Source of the DNA: Alphaproteobacteria bacterium
GTDB lineage: Bacteria; Pseudomonadota; Alphaproteobacteria; Bin65
Direction: 5' to 3'
Assembly: GCA_021776685.1 (NCBI GenBank)
Contig: JAJFFJ010000123.1
Span: 1-42,678 of the forward strand
Length of the DNA: 42,678 nt
Below the pieces are notes generated by a model, which made no database searches, was not told the origin of the DNA, and saw only the letters and a list, made by a program, of their open reading frames with translations. The translations under genes were made by a program, and so were the position numbers. Of this stretch, positions 7,606 through 16,214 are shown piece by piece. Within the stretch, counting starts at the first letter, position 1, and every line of letters starts with the position of its first letter.

Positions 7606-8883
7606 CTAGGGCGCGGGGCCGAAGACGAGCGAGGCGTTGGTGCCACCGAATCCGAATGAATTCGACAGTACATAATTGATCTCACGCTCCTGCGCCTCGT
7701 GGGGCACAAGGTTGATGTCGCAGCCCTCTGACGGGTTATCGAGATTGATGGTCGGCGGCGCGACGTTGTTCTGCATGGCCATGATCGAGTAGATCGCTTC
7801 CACCGTCCCGGCAGCGCCCAACAGATGGCCGGTCATCGATTTGGACGACGACATGGCGAGGGAATAGGCGTGATCGCCAAACAGGCGCTTGACCGCGTTC
7901 AACTCGATCTCATCGCCCAGTTGCGTGGATGTGCCATGAGCGTTGACGTAATCGATCTGTTCTTTGTTGATGCCGGCACGTTTGATCGCCGCCTCCATGG
8001 AGCGGAAGCCACCATTGCCGTCTGCTGCTGGCGCGGTGATATGATAGGCGTCGCCGGAAAGGCCGTATCCGATTACCTCGGCATAGATACGCGCGCCGCG
8101 CGCCTTGGCATGCTCAAGCTCTTCCAACACGACGGCGCCGGAGCCTTCACCCATGACAAAGCCATCGCGGTCTTTGTCCCAGGGCCGGGACGCGGCGGTG
8201 GGATTGTCGTTGAAGCCTGTGGACAGCGCCCGGGCTGATGCAAAACCGGCAATGCCGATGCGGCAGATCGGATCCTCGGTTCCACCGGCAACCATCACAT
8301 CCGCATCGTCGAACATAATCAGGCGGGCTGCATCGCCGATGGCATGGGCACCGGTAGAACACGCCGTCACCACAGAATGGTTTGGACCCTGAAAACCGAA
8401 CTGAATGGATATCTGGCCCGAAGCCAGATTGATCAACGAGGCCGGAATGAAAAACGGCGACAGCTTCCGGGGGCCCTTTTCGTGCACGGTAATCGAACCG
8501 TCGTAGATTCCACGCAAGCCACCTATGCCGGACCCGATCATCACGCCAGAACGATGACGCTGCTTTTCGGTCTTGGCCTCCCAGCCGGCATTCTCGATAG
8601 CCTGAGCCGACGCGGCCATGGCGAACACGATGAACTCGCCAACCTTGCGAATGTCCTTGGGCAACATCCAGTTGGTCGGGTCAAATATTGGCTTTTTATC
8701 GGTGGCGAGGCCATTTGCCTCGGATGGGATCTGGCCGGCGACCTTGCACGTCATGTCCGACACATCGATTGTCTCGATGGCCGCGAGACCCGACCTCCCG
8801 TTAACGAGGTTGTCCCAGTTTGTCTCTAGCCCCACACCAAGTGGCGTGACGAGCCCGAGGCCGGTCACAACAACCCGTCTCAT
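7606..8883 (-). CDS. fabF: 3-oxoacyl-[acyl-carrier-protein] synthase II (KAS II)
   Basis: Elongating condensing enzyme of type II fatty-acid synthesis: joins malonyl-ACP to acyl-ACP with loss of CO2. The 425-residue thiolase-fold protein carries the catalytic triad in the right order: Cys in VTACSTGAHAIGDA, His in NAHGTSTQLGD, His in SKSMTGHLLGAAG, and ends with NSFGFGGTNASLVF. The start MRRVVVTGLGLVTPLG is the normal FabF N-terminus. It lies 74 bases downstream of acpP, its protein substrate carrier, a pairing conserved across proteobacteria. Nothing unusual was seen. Confidence 0.97.
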   Translation of the reverse strand: MRRVVVTGLGLVTPLGVGLETNWDNLVNGRSGLAAIETIDVSDMTCKVAGQIPSEANGLATDKKPIFDPTNWMLPKDIRKVGEFIVFAMAASAQAIENAGWEAKTEKQRHRSGVMIGSGIGGLRGIYDGSITVHEKGPRKLSPFFIPASLINLASGQISIQFGFQGPNHSVVTACSTGAHAIGDAARLIMFDDADVMVAGGTEDPICRIGIAGFASARALSTGFNDNPTAASRPWDKDRDGFVMGEGSGAVVLEELEHAKARGARIYAEVIGYGLSGDAYHITAPAADGNGGFRSMEAAIKRAGINKEQIDYVNAHGTSTQLGDEIELNAVKRLFGDHAYSLAMSSSKSMTGHLLGAAGTVEAIYSIMAMQNNVAPPTINLDNPSEGCDINLVPHEAQEREINYVLSNSFGFGGTNASLVFGPAP

Positions 8884-8957
8884 GCGTTTATGCTCTGTTG
8901 GTCGTCTGGTTGCATAAGGTCAGCCTCAGGGTAAACAGAGGCTGCGCGATACATCGA

Positions 8958-9194
8958 CTATGACTTCATCTCGTCGATATATTTGACTGCATCGGACACG
9001 GTAACAATCTTCTCGGCGGCCTCGTCGGGGATCTCAATACTGAACTCCTCCTCGAAGGCCATGACAAGTTCGACCGTGTCCAGGCTGTCTGCACCGAGAT
9101 CATCGATAAAGCTGGCGCCGTCTGCGACTTTGTCTTCTTCGATCCCCAGATGCTCGACGACGATTTTTTTCACGCGCTCAGCGATATCGCTCAT
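8958..9194 (-). CDS. acpP: Acyl carrier protein
   Basis: 78-residue acidic carrier protein for fatty-acid synthesis. The phosphopantetheine attachment serine is Ser37 in [21 protein letters not shown], and the ends [11 protein letters not shown] and [10 protein letters not shown] are typical. The start is ATG 9192-9194, preceded by GAGGAACGAC, giving an AGGA at normal distance; an extended reading frame upstream is not part of the protein. It sits between fabG and fabF. A 260-base gap upstream, larger than the other gaps in this run, suggests a promoter of its own, as expected for a very highly expressed gene. Confidence 0.97.
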   Translation of the reverse strand: MSDIAERVKKIVVEHLGIEEDKVADGASFIDDLGADSLDTVELVMAFEEEFSIEIPDEAAEKIVTVSDAVKYIDEMKS

Positions 9195-9231
9195 ATGTCG
9201 TTCCTCGGACTTGACTGCAGTTGGATGGTTA

Positions 9232-9260
9232 TTGGTAGGACGGAAACGTCGTTTCCGCAA
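9232..9260 (-). promoter_or_regulatory. Palindrome in the acpP leader, possibly within its promoter
   Basis: CGGAAAC (9241-9247) and GTTTCCG (9251-9257) form a perfect 7-bp inverted repeat with a 3-base loop, about 47 bases before the acpP start. On the minus strand it lies between a weak -35-like TTGCGG (9255-9260) and a weak -10-like TACCAA (9232-9237) with 17-base spacing. It could be an operator or a leader hairpin. The promoter match is poor. Confidence 0.25.
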
Positions 9261-9385
9261 CACCCTCCGGACATTTGATGCACAATCCCGAAACACGAGA
9301 GATTTTGGCATCGATGGCGCAGGATGGGTCCGCTCCCTGCCCAGAACGCGCGCCAAGTAACATACTTTCCCAGGCAACGCTAGCG

Positions 9386-9402
9386 CCGGGTCGGTAACCC
9401 GG
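9386..9402 (-). other. Short hairpin after fabG
   Basis: CCGGGT (9386-9391) and ACCCGG (9397-9402) pair around a 5-base loop, 50 bases past the fabG stop. There is no T-run on the minus strand, so it is a pausing or processing hairpin at most, not a clear terminator. Confidence 0.25.
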
Positions 9403-9454
9403 GGTGCGGCAATTTCGGCGACGGACTCCAGCGGCGCTCTTTGGCTCAGATTGC

Positions 9455-10192
9455 TCAGATCATCGCCATGCCGCCGTTCACATGCAGGGTCTGCCCGGTG
9501 ACATAGCCAGCCTCGTCGCTGGCGAGATACACTGCCGCAGTTGCGATCTCGTCTGCCTTGCCCATTCGTTTCGCCGGGATGAACTCAAGCAGGCTCTCAT
9601 GTTGCTTTTCGTTCAGCACATCGGTCATCGCGGTCTGGATGAAACCAGGCGCGATGCAATTGATGGTCACACCGCGGGACGCAACCTCCGCCGCCATGCT
9701 TTTGGACATGCCGATCATGCCGGCCTTGGACGCGGCATAGTTTGCCTGACCCGGGTTTCCGGTGACGCCGACAATGGATGCGATGTTGATAATTCTGCCT
9801 GCGCGATTGCGCATCATCGTTTTGAGCACTTCGCGGGACAAGCGGAATGCTGAAGTCAGGTTAACCTCCAGCACATCGCGCCACATCTCATCGTTGATGC
9901 GCATGGACAGCATGTCCCGGGTCAATCCCGCATTGTTGACGAGGATATCGACCCGCTCCATTGCTGCCTCTGCCTGCTCGATCAGCTGGCCGACCGCATC
10001 CGCATCGCCCAGATCGCAGGGCAGCACGTGACAGCGCTCGCCCAGATCATCTGCCAGCGCCTTGAGTGCGTCCTCGCGGCGGCCAGACAAGCCGACTGTT
10101 GCCCCCTGACCGTGAAATGCCCGGGCAATCGCACCACCAATCCCGCCTGTGGCCCCGGTCACCAGGGCCGTCTTTCCGCTCAAGTCAAACAC
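9455..10192 (-). CDS. fabG: 3-oxoacyl-[acyl-carrier-protein] reductase
   Basis: NADPH-dependent SDR that reduces 3-ketoacyl-ACP in the first reductive step of fatty-acid elongation. The 245-residue protein has [12 protein letters not shown] as the cofactor loop (a Gly-rich variant of TGxxxGIG), ILVNNAG, NIASIVG carrying the catalytic serine, and NYAASKAGM carrying Tyr/Lys. VNCIAPGF-type sequence ([16 protein letters not shown]) and the C-terminal [17 protein letters not shown] are those of FabG rather than other SDRs. Its place between fabD and acpP confirms the role. Confidence 0.96.
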   Translation of the reverse strand: MFDLSGKTALVTGATGGIGGAIARAFHGQGATVGLSGRREDALKALADDLGERCHVLPCDLGDADAVGQLIEQAEAAMERVDILVNNAGLTRDMLSMRINDEMWRDVLEVNLTSAFRLSREVLKTMMRNRAGRIINIASIVGVTGNPGQANYAASKAGMIGMSKSMAAEVASRGVTINCIAPGFIQTAMTDVLNEKQHESLLEFIPAKRMGKADEIATAAVYLASDEAGYVTGQTLHVNGGMAMI

Positions 10193-10262
10193 TCTCGTCT
10201 CCTGTCTCGTGGCGCCGGTGCCGCCAATCCTATTTCTCTAATTCGGGTTCCATGGCGCGCGA

Positions 10263-11207
10263 TTACAGCGTGCCCAGAAAGGCTTCGATATCATCTGGCC
10301 CGTTGATGGCCACGCCGCTCAGATCTTCATGGATGCGCCGGGCCATGCCGGTCAGCACCTTGCCGGCGCCAATTTCCACCAACGTGGCGACGCCCTCGGC
10401 CGCCATGTAACGGCAACATTCCCGCCAGCGCACCATGCCCGTCACCTGCTGTACCAGGAGATCGGTGATGGTTGCGGCATCAGAAACCTGAGAGGCCGTG
10501 ACGTTCGCCACCAGCGGCAGATGCGGCATGACCGGCGGCACGTTCGCCAGTTCCGCCGCCATGGCCTCCGCGGCCGGCTGCATCAGCGGACAATGGAACG
10601 GCGCGCTCACCTGCAGGCGCATGGCCCGGCGGGCGCCCATATCAGGCGCAACCTCGACCGCCCTGTCGATCGCCGCGGTATGTCCGCTCAGCACGACCTG
10701 TCCGGGCGCATTGTCATTTGCAGGGACACAAACCTCGCCCTCCGCCGCGGCTTCGGCAATCTCCTGCGCCACCGGCAAGTCGACACCCAGCAGGGCCGCC
10801 ATCGCGCCCTCGCCAACGGGCACCGCCGCCTGCATTGCCTTTCCGCGAGCCTTCAGGAGCCGCGCCGTGTCTGCAATCGTGAAGGCGCCCGCAGCTGCCA
10901 ATGCCGAATACTCACCGAGGGAATGGCCAGCGACGAACCTGCCCGTCGCCGACAGATCGACATTGCCTTCCTTCTCCATCATCCGAACCACGGCCAAGCT
11001 GACAGCCATCAGCGCCGGTTGCGCATTCTCGGTGAGCGTCAATTCTTCCATCGGCCCGTCGAACATCAGCCGTGACAGATGCTGTCCCAACGCTTCATCG
11101 ACCTCCTCGAAGACTTCGCGCGCCGCGGCGGAAGCGTCAGCCAACGCTTTGCCCATACCTACAGCCTGGCTACCCTGGCCTGGAAAAACGAAGGCCCGAT
11201 CTGACAT
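10263..11207 (-). CDS. fabD: Malonyl-CoA:acyl-carrier-protein transacylase
   Basis: Moves malonyl from CoA to the phosphopantetheine arm of AcpP, supplying extender units. The 314-residue protein shows FVFPGQGSQAVGMG at the N-terminus, the nucleophile serine in GHSLGEYSALAA, an arginine-containing MQAAVPVGEGAMAALLG segment, and the catalytic His in VSAPFHCPLM. The start is ATG 11205-11207, with AGGAGG four bases upstream; the open frame extends 13 codons further but lacks a site. It is the first gene of the leftward fab run and is divergent from rpsF. Confidence 0.96.
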   Translation of the reverse strand: MSDRAFVFPGQGSQAVGMGKALADASAAAREVFEEVDEALGQHLSRLMFDGPMEELTLTENAQPALMAVSLAVVRMMEKEGNVDLSATGRFVAGHSLGEYSALAAAGAFTIADTARLLKARGKAMQAAVPVGEGAMAALLGVDLPVAQEIAEAAAEGEVCVPANDNAPGQVVLSGHTAAIDRAVEVAPDMGARRAMRLQVSAPFHCPLMQPAAEAMAAELANVPPVMPHLPLVANVTASQVSDAATITDLLVQQVTGMVRWRECCRYMAAEGVATLVEIGAGKVLTGMARRIHEDLSGVAINGPDDIEAFLGTL

Positions 11208-11260
11208 GCTTCCTCCTGCCACAAGCGCCATGATGCGGCGCAGCACTGAAACGGCGGCCA

Positions 11261-11288
11261 GTCATAGCCGGACGGTGAGGCCAGTCAA
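11261..11288 (-). promoter_or_regulatory. Predicted sigma70-type promoter of fabD
   Basis: On the minus strand, TTGACT (bases 11288-11283) and TATGAC (11266-11261) are separated by 16 bases, 54 bases before the fabD ATG. The -35 matches consensus at five of six positions and the -10 at four. Confidence 0.5.
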
Positions 11289-11366
11289 GCCACTGTGATC
11301 CGGAAAGCACCCCCATCGCCGCGACAATGCGCCCGCGGTCGGCAGCAACCAGCCCACGCCTGGATG

Positions 11367-11394
11367 TTGCACTGCATCCAAAAACCCGTATATT
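11367..11394 (+). promoter_or_regulatory. Predicted promoter of the rpsF-rpsR-rplI operon
   Basis: TTGCAC (11367-11372) and TATATT (11389-11394) with a 16-base spacer; the -10 matches consensus at five of six. Transcription would start near 11401 and give a leader of about 120 bases before rpsF. Confidence 0.5.
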
Positions 11395-11418
11395 GCGCCG
11401 CTTCATACATAACTCCTT

Positions 11419-11450
11419 GCCGGTCGTACCGTTTTTGCGGAAGGGCCGGC
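11419..11450 (+). promoter_or_regulatory. Leader stem-loop upstream of rpsF, possible S6:S18 autoregulatory element
   Basis: GCCGG (11419-11423) pairs with CCGGC (11446-11450), and an inner CCG (11429-11431) can pair with CGG (11438-11440) around a T-rich loop. Many bacteria carry an mRNA leader structure bound by the S6:S18 complex just before rpsF. Position and the CCG-containing stem fit, but I cannot fold or align it, so the identity is tentative. Confidence 0.25.
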
Positions 11451-11523
11451 TAGAACCGGGCAGCTCCAACGCAAATGCATCTGGGGCGCCGGTTCGCGAA
11501 ACAGCCGAAAGGGGTCTGGCAAT

Positions 11524-12153
11524 ATGCCACTCTACGAAAGCGTGTTCATCGCGCGTCAAGATATCAATGCCGGCCAGGTGGATGGCCTGACCGAGCAATT
11601 TTCCAACATCATCACTGAATCTGGCGGCAAGATCGAAAAGACCGAGTATTGGGGTCTCAAGAATCTCGCCTATCGCATCAAGAAGAACCGCAAGGGCCAC
11701 TATGTGCTCCTGCATGTTGAAGCGCCCCACGAGGCCATCTCCGAGATGGAGCGCAATATGCGGCTCAACGAAGATGTGCTGCGCTACCTGACGCTGAAGA
11801 TCGAGGAGATCGAAGAAGGTCCCTCAATCATGATGCAGAACAAGGGCCGCGAAAGAGAACGTGGTGACCGGGATCGGGGCGACCGAGGTGATCGGGGCGA
11901 CAGAGGTGACCGGGGCGAAGCCAAGAGCGCCGATAGCAATGCGCCGGCTGAAACGCCAGCCGCTGAAACGTCGGAAGAGAAGCCGGCTGCAGCGCCTGCT
12001 GACGCGCCCGCCGCTGAGACACCGGCCGCAACGCCTGCTGAAGCGCCGGCCGCTGAGACGGCTGATGAAAAGCCGGCCACCGCGCCTGCCGAGACACCGG
12101 CTGAAACGCCCGCAGAGGCAACTGCTGAAACCACGACCGAAGGAGAAAAATAA
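11524..12153 (+). CDS. rpsF: 30S ribosomal protein bS6 with long repetitive tail
   Basis: Ribosomal protein that binds 16S rRNA as a pair with bS18. Residues 1-100 are a normal bS6: [13 protein letters not shown], the [22 protein letters not shown] core and [15 protein letters not shown]. The protein then runs to 209 residues, roughly double the family norm. Residues 115-131 are a tandem D-R-G repeat encoded by imperfect 9-base units (11866-11916), and residues 139-205 are an Ala/Glu/Pro/Thr repeat. Such tails are known in alphaproteobacterial bS6 but their length varies. GAAAGGGG at 11507-11514 is the ribosome binding site. The stop overlaps the rpsR start by one base (TAATG). Confidence 0.95.
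   Translation: MPLYESVFIARQDINAGQVDGLTEQFSNIITESGGKIEKTEYWGLKNLAYRIKKNRKGHYVLLHVEAPHEAISEMERNMRLNEDVLRYLTLKIEEIEEGPSIMMQNKGRERERGDRDRGDRGDRGDRGDRGEAKSADSNAPAETPAAETSEEKPAAAPADAPAAETPAATPAEAPAAETADEKPATAPAETPAETPAEATAETTTEGEK
11866..11916 (+). repeat. 9-base tandem repeats encoding (Asp-Arg-Gly)n in bS6
   Basis: Imperfect in-frame 9-base units of the type GAC-CGG-GGC encode residues 115-131 of bS6. Unit copies differ by single bases. Being a multiple of three, copy-number change would keep the frame. Confidence 0.8.
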
Positions 12154-12392
12154 TGGCTGGCGGATTTTCCCGGCGACCCTTCTTCCGGCGTCGCAAAAGC
12201 TGCCCGTTCTCCGGCCCGAGTGCGCCGAAGATCGATTACAAGGACACCAAGCTGCTGCTGCGGTTCATTTCCGAGCGCGGCAAGATCGTGCCCAGTCGCA
12301 TCACGGCCGTATCCGGCAAGAAACAGCGCGAGCTTTCGCGGGCGATCAAGCGCGCCCGTTTCCTGGCGCTGCTGCCATACGTGTCGAAATAG
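12153..12392 (+). CDS. rpsR: 30S ribosomal protein bS18
   Basis: 79-residue ribosomal protein that pairs with bS6 on the platform of the 30S subunit. Diagnostic sequence: [35 protein letters not shown], and [21 protein letters not shown]. The start ATG at 12153 shares a base with the rpsF stop, so translation is coupled, which suits the one-to-one complex. One cysteine remains at the N-terminal position that binds zinc with other residues in some homologues. It is followed 12 bases later by rplI. Confidence 0.97.
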   Translation: MAGGFSRRPFFRRRKSCPFSGPSAPKIDYKDTKLLLRFISERGKIVPSRITAVSGKKQRELSRAIKRARFLALLPYVSK

Positions 12393-12404
12393 GGAGGCCG
12401 CATC

Positions 12405-13169
12405 ATGCAAGTCATCCTGCTCGAAAGAATTGAAAAGCTCGGCCAGATGGGCGACGTGGTCAACGTCAAGTCCGGCTACGCCCGCAACTACCTGCTGCCC
12501 AAAAAGAAGGCTCTTCGGGCTACCGGGAGCAATCTTGCCGTCTTCGAAACGCAACGGTCCCAGCTAGAGGCGGAGAACCTGAAGCGCCGCAGCGATGCGG
12601 AAGAAGTGTCAGAGAAGATGGACGACGCCTCGATCGTCGTGATTCGCTCTGCGGGCGACAGTGGCCAACTCTACGGTTCCGTTTCCAGCCGCGACATTGC
12701 CGAGGGCCTCACCGAAGGCGGCTATACCGTCAACCGCAATCAGGTGCAGATCGACCGGCCGATCAAGGAGATTGGCATCCACGACATTCGCATCGTGCTA
12801 CATCCCGAAGTCAGCATCACCGCACATGTCAACGTCGCCCGTTCTCAGGAAGAGGCGGACACCCAGGCAGAACGCGCTGCCCGGGGCGAGGATCCGGTGA
12901 TGACCACGGCCGAACAGGAAGCCGCCGAAGATATGGCCGCGCCGGAAGTGGAAGAGTTGCTGGAAGAGGATCAGGTCGAAGCCTTCCAGACCCGCCTGGA
13001 TGAGGACGAGGCCGCAGAAGCCCAAGCCGAAGCCGATGCTATCGCCGCGGGAGACGCTCGGGCAGCAAAAGCGGCAGAAGCTGCAGAAGCTGCGGAAAAG
13101 GCAGATGCTGAAGCCCCAGCAGAGGGCGCCGATGCGGAAGAAGAAAACAAGGAACCGGACGAGAGTTGA
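12405..13169 (+). CDS. rplI: 50S ribosomal protein bL9 with acidic C-terminal extension
   Basis: bL9 binds 23S rRNA near the L1 stalk and its extended shape limits frameshifting in crowded polysomes. Residues 1-148 are a standard bL9: [32 protein letters not shown], the long connecting helix, and the C-terminal lobe with [14 protein letters not shown] and [25 protein letters not shown]. About 105 extra residues follow, rich in Glu, Ala and Asp with [18 protein letters not shown]-like runs, which are probably disordered or helical. Extensions exist in alphaproteobacterial bL9, though this one is long. A strong terminator follows 36 bases after the stop. Confidence 0.96.
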   Translation: MQVILLERIEKLGQMGDVVNVKSGYARNYLLPKKKALRATGSNLAVFETQRSQLEAENLKRRSDAEEVSEKMDDASIVVIRSAGDSGQLYGSVSSRDIAEGLTEGGYTVNRNQVQIDRPIKEIGIHDIRIVLHPEVSITAHVNVARSQEEADTQAERAARGEDPVMTTAEQEAAEDMAAPEVEELLEEDQVEAFQTRLDEDEAAEAQAEADAIAAGDARAAKAAEAAEAAEKADAEAPAEGADAEEENKEPDES

Positions 13170-13204
13170 CCGGCCGCGCCGGCGCAATCCGGATCGAATT
13201 CAGC

Positions 13205-13234
13205 AAAGGCGCGCCCCCGGGCGCGCCTTTTTTT
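13205..13234 (+). terminator. Rho-independent terminator of the rpsF operon
   Basis: A GC-rich perfect stem, arms 13205-13216 and 13219-13230 (core GGCGCGCCC/GGGCGCGCC), is followed by seven T residues ending at 13234. It lies 36 bases after rplI. The A-run before the left arm also gives a U-tract on the other strand. Confidence 0.92.
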
Positions 13235-13314
13235 GTCCGCCAACCTGCACGGTCCCCTTGCCGAAGCCGGGATTTCTCCTACAATTAACATAAGTGCAAC
13301 AGGAGGCGCCTGCG

Positions 13315-14532
13315 ATGTTGCTGAGCGGCCTGCTCAAAACCATTGTCAAGGCTGGCGGGATCACGTTGATCGACGCCCGTGGCCGCACGCATGTGATCGA
13401 AGGCGATCTGTCCGCCGGCCCGAGCGTCACGATAAAGCTGCACGACCGCGCGCTGCACAGAAAACTCCTGCTCAATCCAAAGCTTCAGTTCGGCGAAGCC
13501 TATATGAACGGCACGCTGACGGTGGAAGACGGGACGCTCTACGATCTGATCGATGTGCTGTGTATGAGCATCGACACATTCGAGACGACCCGCATCGGCC
13601 GCGTGGGCGACTGGCTGAGCGTGCTGACCCGGCGCATCGACCAATACAATCCGGTGCGTCTGGCGAGAAAGCATGTGGCACACCATTACGACCTGTCGGA
13701 CAAGCTCTACAGCCTGTTTCTGGACGAGGATCGGCAATATTCCTGCGCCTACTTCACCAGCAACAATGAAAGCCTGGAAGAAGCCCAGCAGAACAAGAAG
13801 CGGCACATTGCCGGCAAGCTGCTGCTGGAGCCGGGCCAGCGGGTCTTGGATATCGGCTGCGGCTGGGGCGGGCTGGCGCTCTATCTTGCGCGGGCCTCTG
13901 ACGTCGAGGTCGTCGGCCTGACACTGTCGGAAGAACAATACAAAGTCGCCGTCAGCCGCGCCCGGGAGGCCGGACTGGATGACAAGGTCACCTTCAAGCT
14001 GCTCGACTACCGGCTGGAGACCGAACAGTTCGACCGCATCGTTTCCGTGGGCATGTTCGAACATGTGGGCGCGCACCACTTCAAACAGTTTTTCGCCGCC
14101 ATCAAGCGACTGCTGACCGATGACGGCGTCGCCCTGCTCCACTCAATCGGCCGCCGCTACCCGCCCGGCACCACCAACCCCTGGATCCGGAAATACATTT
14201 TCCCCGGCGGCTACACCCCGTCTCTTTCCGAGACCCTGGCGGCGGTGGAAAAGCAGGATATGTGGGTGACGGATATTGAAGTGCTGCGTCTCCACTATGC
14301 AGACACCCTGCGGGAGTGGAACCGTCGCTTCCAGGCCAACAGGTCCGAAATAGCGAAGATTTACGACGAGCGATTCTGCCGGATGTGGGAATTCTACCTG
14401 CAGGGCAGCGAAATCGCGTTCAGGCGGCTGGGCCAGATGGTCTTCCAGATGCAGCTGTCGAAGAGCGTGGATGTGGTGCCGCCAACCCGCGATTACATGC
14501 GGGAATGGGAGACCACGAATCTGGCCGCCTAG
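13315..14532 (+). CDS. cfa: Cyclopropane-fatty-acyl-phospholipid synthase family protein
   Basis: SAM-dependent enzyme that adds a methylene bridge to unsaturated acyl chains in membrane phospholipids. The 405-residue protein has a YDLSDKLYSLFLDED segment, DRQYSCAYF, the SAM loop VLDIGCGWGGLALYLA, EHVGAHHFKQFF, and YIFPGGYTPSL, all CFA-synthase marks. The start is ATG 13315, with AGGAGG at 13301-13306; an in-frame GTG at 13294 has no site. Related SAM enzymes such as tuberculostearic acid or furan-fatty-acid methyltransferases share this fold, so the exact product is not certain. It follows the rplI terminator and is probably transcribed separately. Confidence 0.9.
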   Translation: MLLSGLLKTIVKAGGITLIDARGRTHVIEGDLSAGPSVTIKLHDRALHRKLLLNPKLQFGEAYMNGTLTVEDGTLYDLIDVLCMSIDTFETTRIGRVGDWLSVLTRRIDQYNPVRLARKHVAHHYDLSDKLYSLFLDEDRQYSCAYFTSNNESLEEAQQNKKRHIAGKLLLEPGQRVLDIGCGWGGLALYLARASDVEVVGLTLSEEQYKVAVSRAREAGLDDKVTFKLLDYRLETEQFDRIVSVGMFEHVGAHHFKQFFAAIKRLLTDDGVALLHSIGRRYPPGTTNPWIRKYIFPGGYTPSLSETLAAVEKQDMWVTDIEVLRLHYADTLREWNRRFQANRSEIAKIYDERFCRMWEFYLQGSEIAFRRLGQMVFQMQLSKSVDVVPPTRDYMREWETTNLAA

Positions 14533-14647
14533 CTGTATCCCATACCGACGCCTCCCCCGCCGCCTGCAGCAGTATCCACATTGCCCACCAGCTGACCTCG
14601 ACCGCGGTCACATATGCACCTCATTCATGCAATTAGTTGTTGATGAC

Positions 14648-14703
14648 ACGCCTGTGGGGCCTGTCGCGGCCTTCGGCTATATCCGTCTCGGACGAACAGG
14701 CGT
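14648..14703 (+). other. Inverted repeat in the dnaB leader
   Basis: ACGCCTGT (14648-14655) and ACAGGCGT (14696-14703) are an exact 8-bp inverted repeat. The 40-base interior can form smaller stems (GGCC...GGCC and TCCG...CGGA). It ends 35 bases before the dnaB start and could be a structured leader or processed hairpin. Confidence 0.3.
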
Positions 14704-14738
14704 AGGTTCCCGATCCCACCACAGGAGAACACCCGCGC

Positions 14739-16214
14739 ATGGAAGGCTCCGGCCCGCAGAACGCTGTTGGCTATCGCAGCCCGCCGCACAATTTCGAGGC
14801 GGAGATGGCCTTGCTGGGCGCGATTCTGTCCAACAACCGGGCCTATGACCGGGTTATCGAATTCCTGCGTGCCGAGCATTTCGCCGATGGCCGACATGGG
14901 CGGATCTTCGAGGCCGCCGGCCGGCTGATCGAGCTCAACCAGATCGCCGACCCGATCACGCTGAAAAATTATTTCGAGGCGGACGGTTCGCTCGACGATA
15001 TCGGCGGCGCGGAGTATCTGGTGCGCCTTGCCGGTTCCGTGGTCACGGTGCTGAACGCGGAAGACTACGGCCGTACGATCCTGGACCGATTTCTCCGCCG
15101 GGAACTGATCAACATCGGCGAAGATGTGGTCAACCGCGCCCACGAAGTCACCTTCGAAAGCAACGCATCGGACCAGATCGAGCACGCGGAGGAGGAGTTG
15201 TTCCGCCTCGCCACTGACGGCGAGCAGGAAGCAGATCTCAAACCCTTCAAGTCCGCGCTGATCGAGGCCGTCAATGTGGCCGAGGCCGCCTACAAGCGGG
15301 ACGGCAATCTGGCTGGCGTCGCCACCCACCTGACCGACGTGGATAAACAGCTGGGCGGACTGCACACCAGCGACCTGCTGATCCTTGCCGGCCGCCCCAG
15401 TATGGGCAAAACCGCACTGGCCACAAATATCGCCTTCAACGTGGCGAAGGCCTACCGCAAGGACGTGGTCAACGGCGAGGACAAGGTCGTCGATGGCGCC
15501 ACAGTGGGATTCTTCTCGCTCGAAATGTCGGCGGAAGAACTGGCAACCCGAATTCTGGCCGAACAGTCCGGCGTCTCCTCCCATCGCATCCGCCGCGGCG
15601 AGGTGTCTAAGGACGAATTCCCCTCAATCGTCGAAGCGGCGCAGCAACTGTCCAGCATCCCCCTCTATATCGACGACACCGCGGGTCTTACGGTCTCAAA
15701 CCTGCGCACCCGCGCCCGGCGGCTGAAGCGCACCCAGAATCTCGGCCTGATCGTCGTCGATTATTTGCAGCTGATGCGCCCGCCCCATGGCTCCCGGCCG
15801 GAAAATCGCGTCCAGGAAATCTCCGAAATCACCCGGTCGTTGAAAGGAATCGCCAAGGAGCTGGAGGTTCCGGTCATCGCCCTCTCCCAGCTCTCGCGTC
15901 AGGTCGAGTCCCGGGACGACAAACGACCCCAACTGGCTGACCTGCGGGAATCGGGCTCCATCGAGCAGGACGCCGACGTGGTCATGTTCGTCTTCCGCGA
16001 GGAATACTATCTAGAGCGGGCCAAACCTAGGGATGACGACCCGGAAATCATCAAGTGGCAAGAGGACATGGACAAGGTCCACAATCTGGCAGAGTTGATC
16101 GTGGCCAAGCAGCGGCATGGCCCCATCGGCAAGGTCACCCTGCATTTCGAGCCCTCGCTCACCAAGTTCAGCACGCTCGCCCGCAACGACGTCTATGGCG
16201 ATGTCCCCGACTGA
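14739..16214 (+). CDS. dnaB: Replicative DNA helicase DnaB
   Basis: Hexameric 5'-3' helicase that unwinds the chromosome fork and recruits primase. The 491-residue protein has the N-terminal primase-interaction domain (PPHNFEAEMALLGAILSNN), a linker, then the RecA-like motor: Walker A LAGRPSMGKTALATN, FFSLEMSAEEL, Walker B LIVVDYLQLM, QEISEITRSLKGIAKEL, LSQLSRQVESR and RESGSIEQDADVVMFVFREEYY. No intein or insertion interrupts it. ACAGGAGAAC upstream gives the ribosome binding site. Its last 14 bases overlap the start of alr, so the two are likely co-transcribed. Confidence 0.97.
   Translation: MEGSGPQNAVGYRSPPHNFEAEMALLGAILSNNRAYDRVIEFLRAEHFADGRHGRIFEAAGRLIELNQIADPITLKNYFEADGSLDDIGGAEYLVRLAGSVVTVLNAEDYGRTILDRFLRRELINIGEDVVNRAHEVTFESNASDQIEHAEEELFRLATDGEQEADLKPFKSALIEAVNVAEAAYKRDGNLAGVATHLTDVDKQLGGLHTSDLLILAGRPSMGKTALATNIAFNVAKAYRKDVVNGEDKVVDGATVGFFSLEMSAEELATRILAEQSGVSSHRIRRGEVSKDEFPSIVEAAQQLSSIPLYIDDTAGLTVSNLRTRARRLKRTQNLGLIVVDYLQLMRPPHGSRPENRVQEISEITRSLKGIAKELEVPVIALSQLSRQVESRDDKRPQLADLRESGSIEQDADVVMFVFREEYYLERAKPRDDDPEIIKWQEDMDKVHNLAELIVAKQRHGPIGKVTLHFEPSLTKFSTLARNDVYGDVPD

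Larger units (their letters stand above)
11208..11523. other. Divergent intergenic region fabD/rpsF
   Basis: 316 bases without a credible gene, separating the leftward fab cluster from the rightward rpsF-rpsR-rplI operon. It holds the two outward promoters listed separately and a leader of roughly 120 bases before rpsF that can form a stem-loop. Confidence 0.7.

Noticed and set aside
12003-12150. Repetitive C-terminus of bS6 as a sign of a frameshift
   Set aside because: The repeat is in frame, keeps Ala/Glu/Pro/Thr composition and ends one base from the rpsR start; such tails are known in this lineage.
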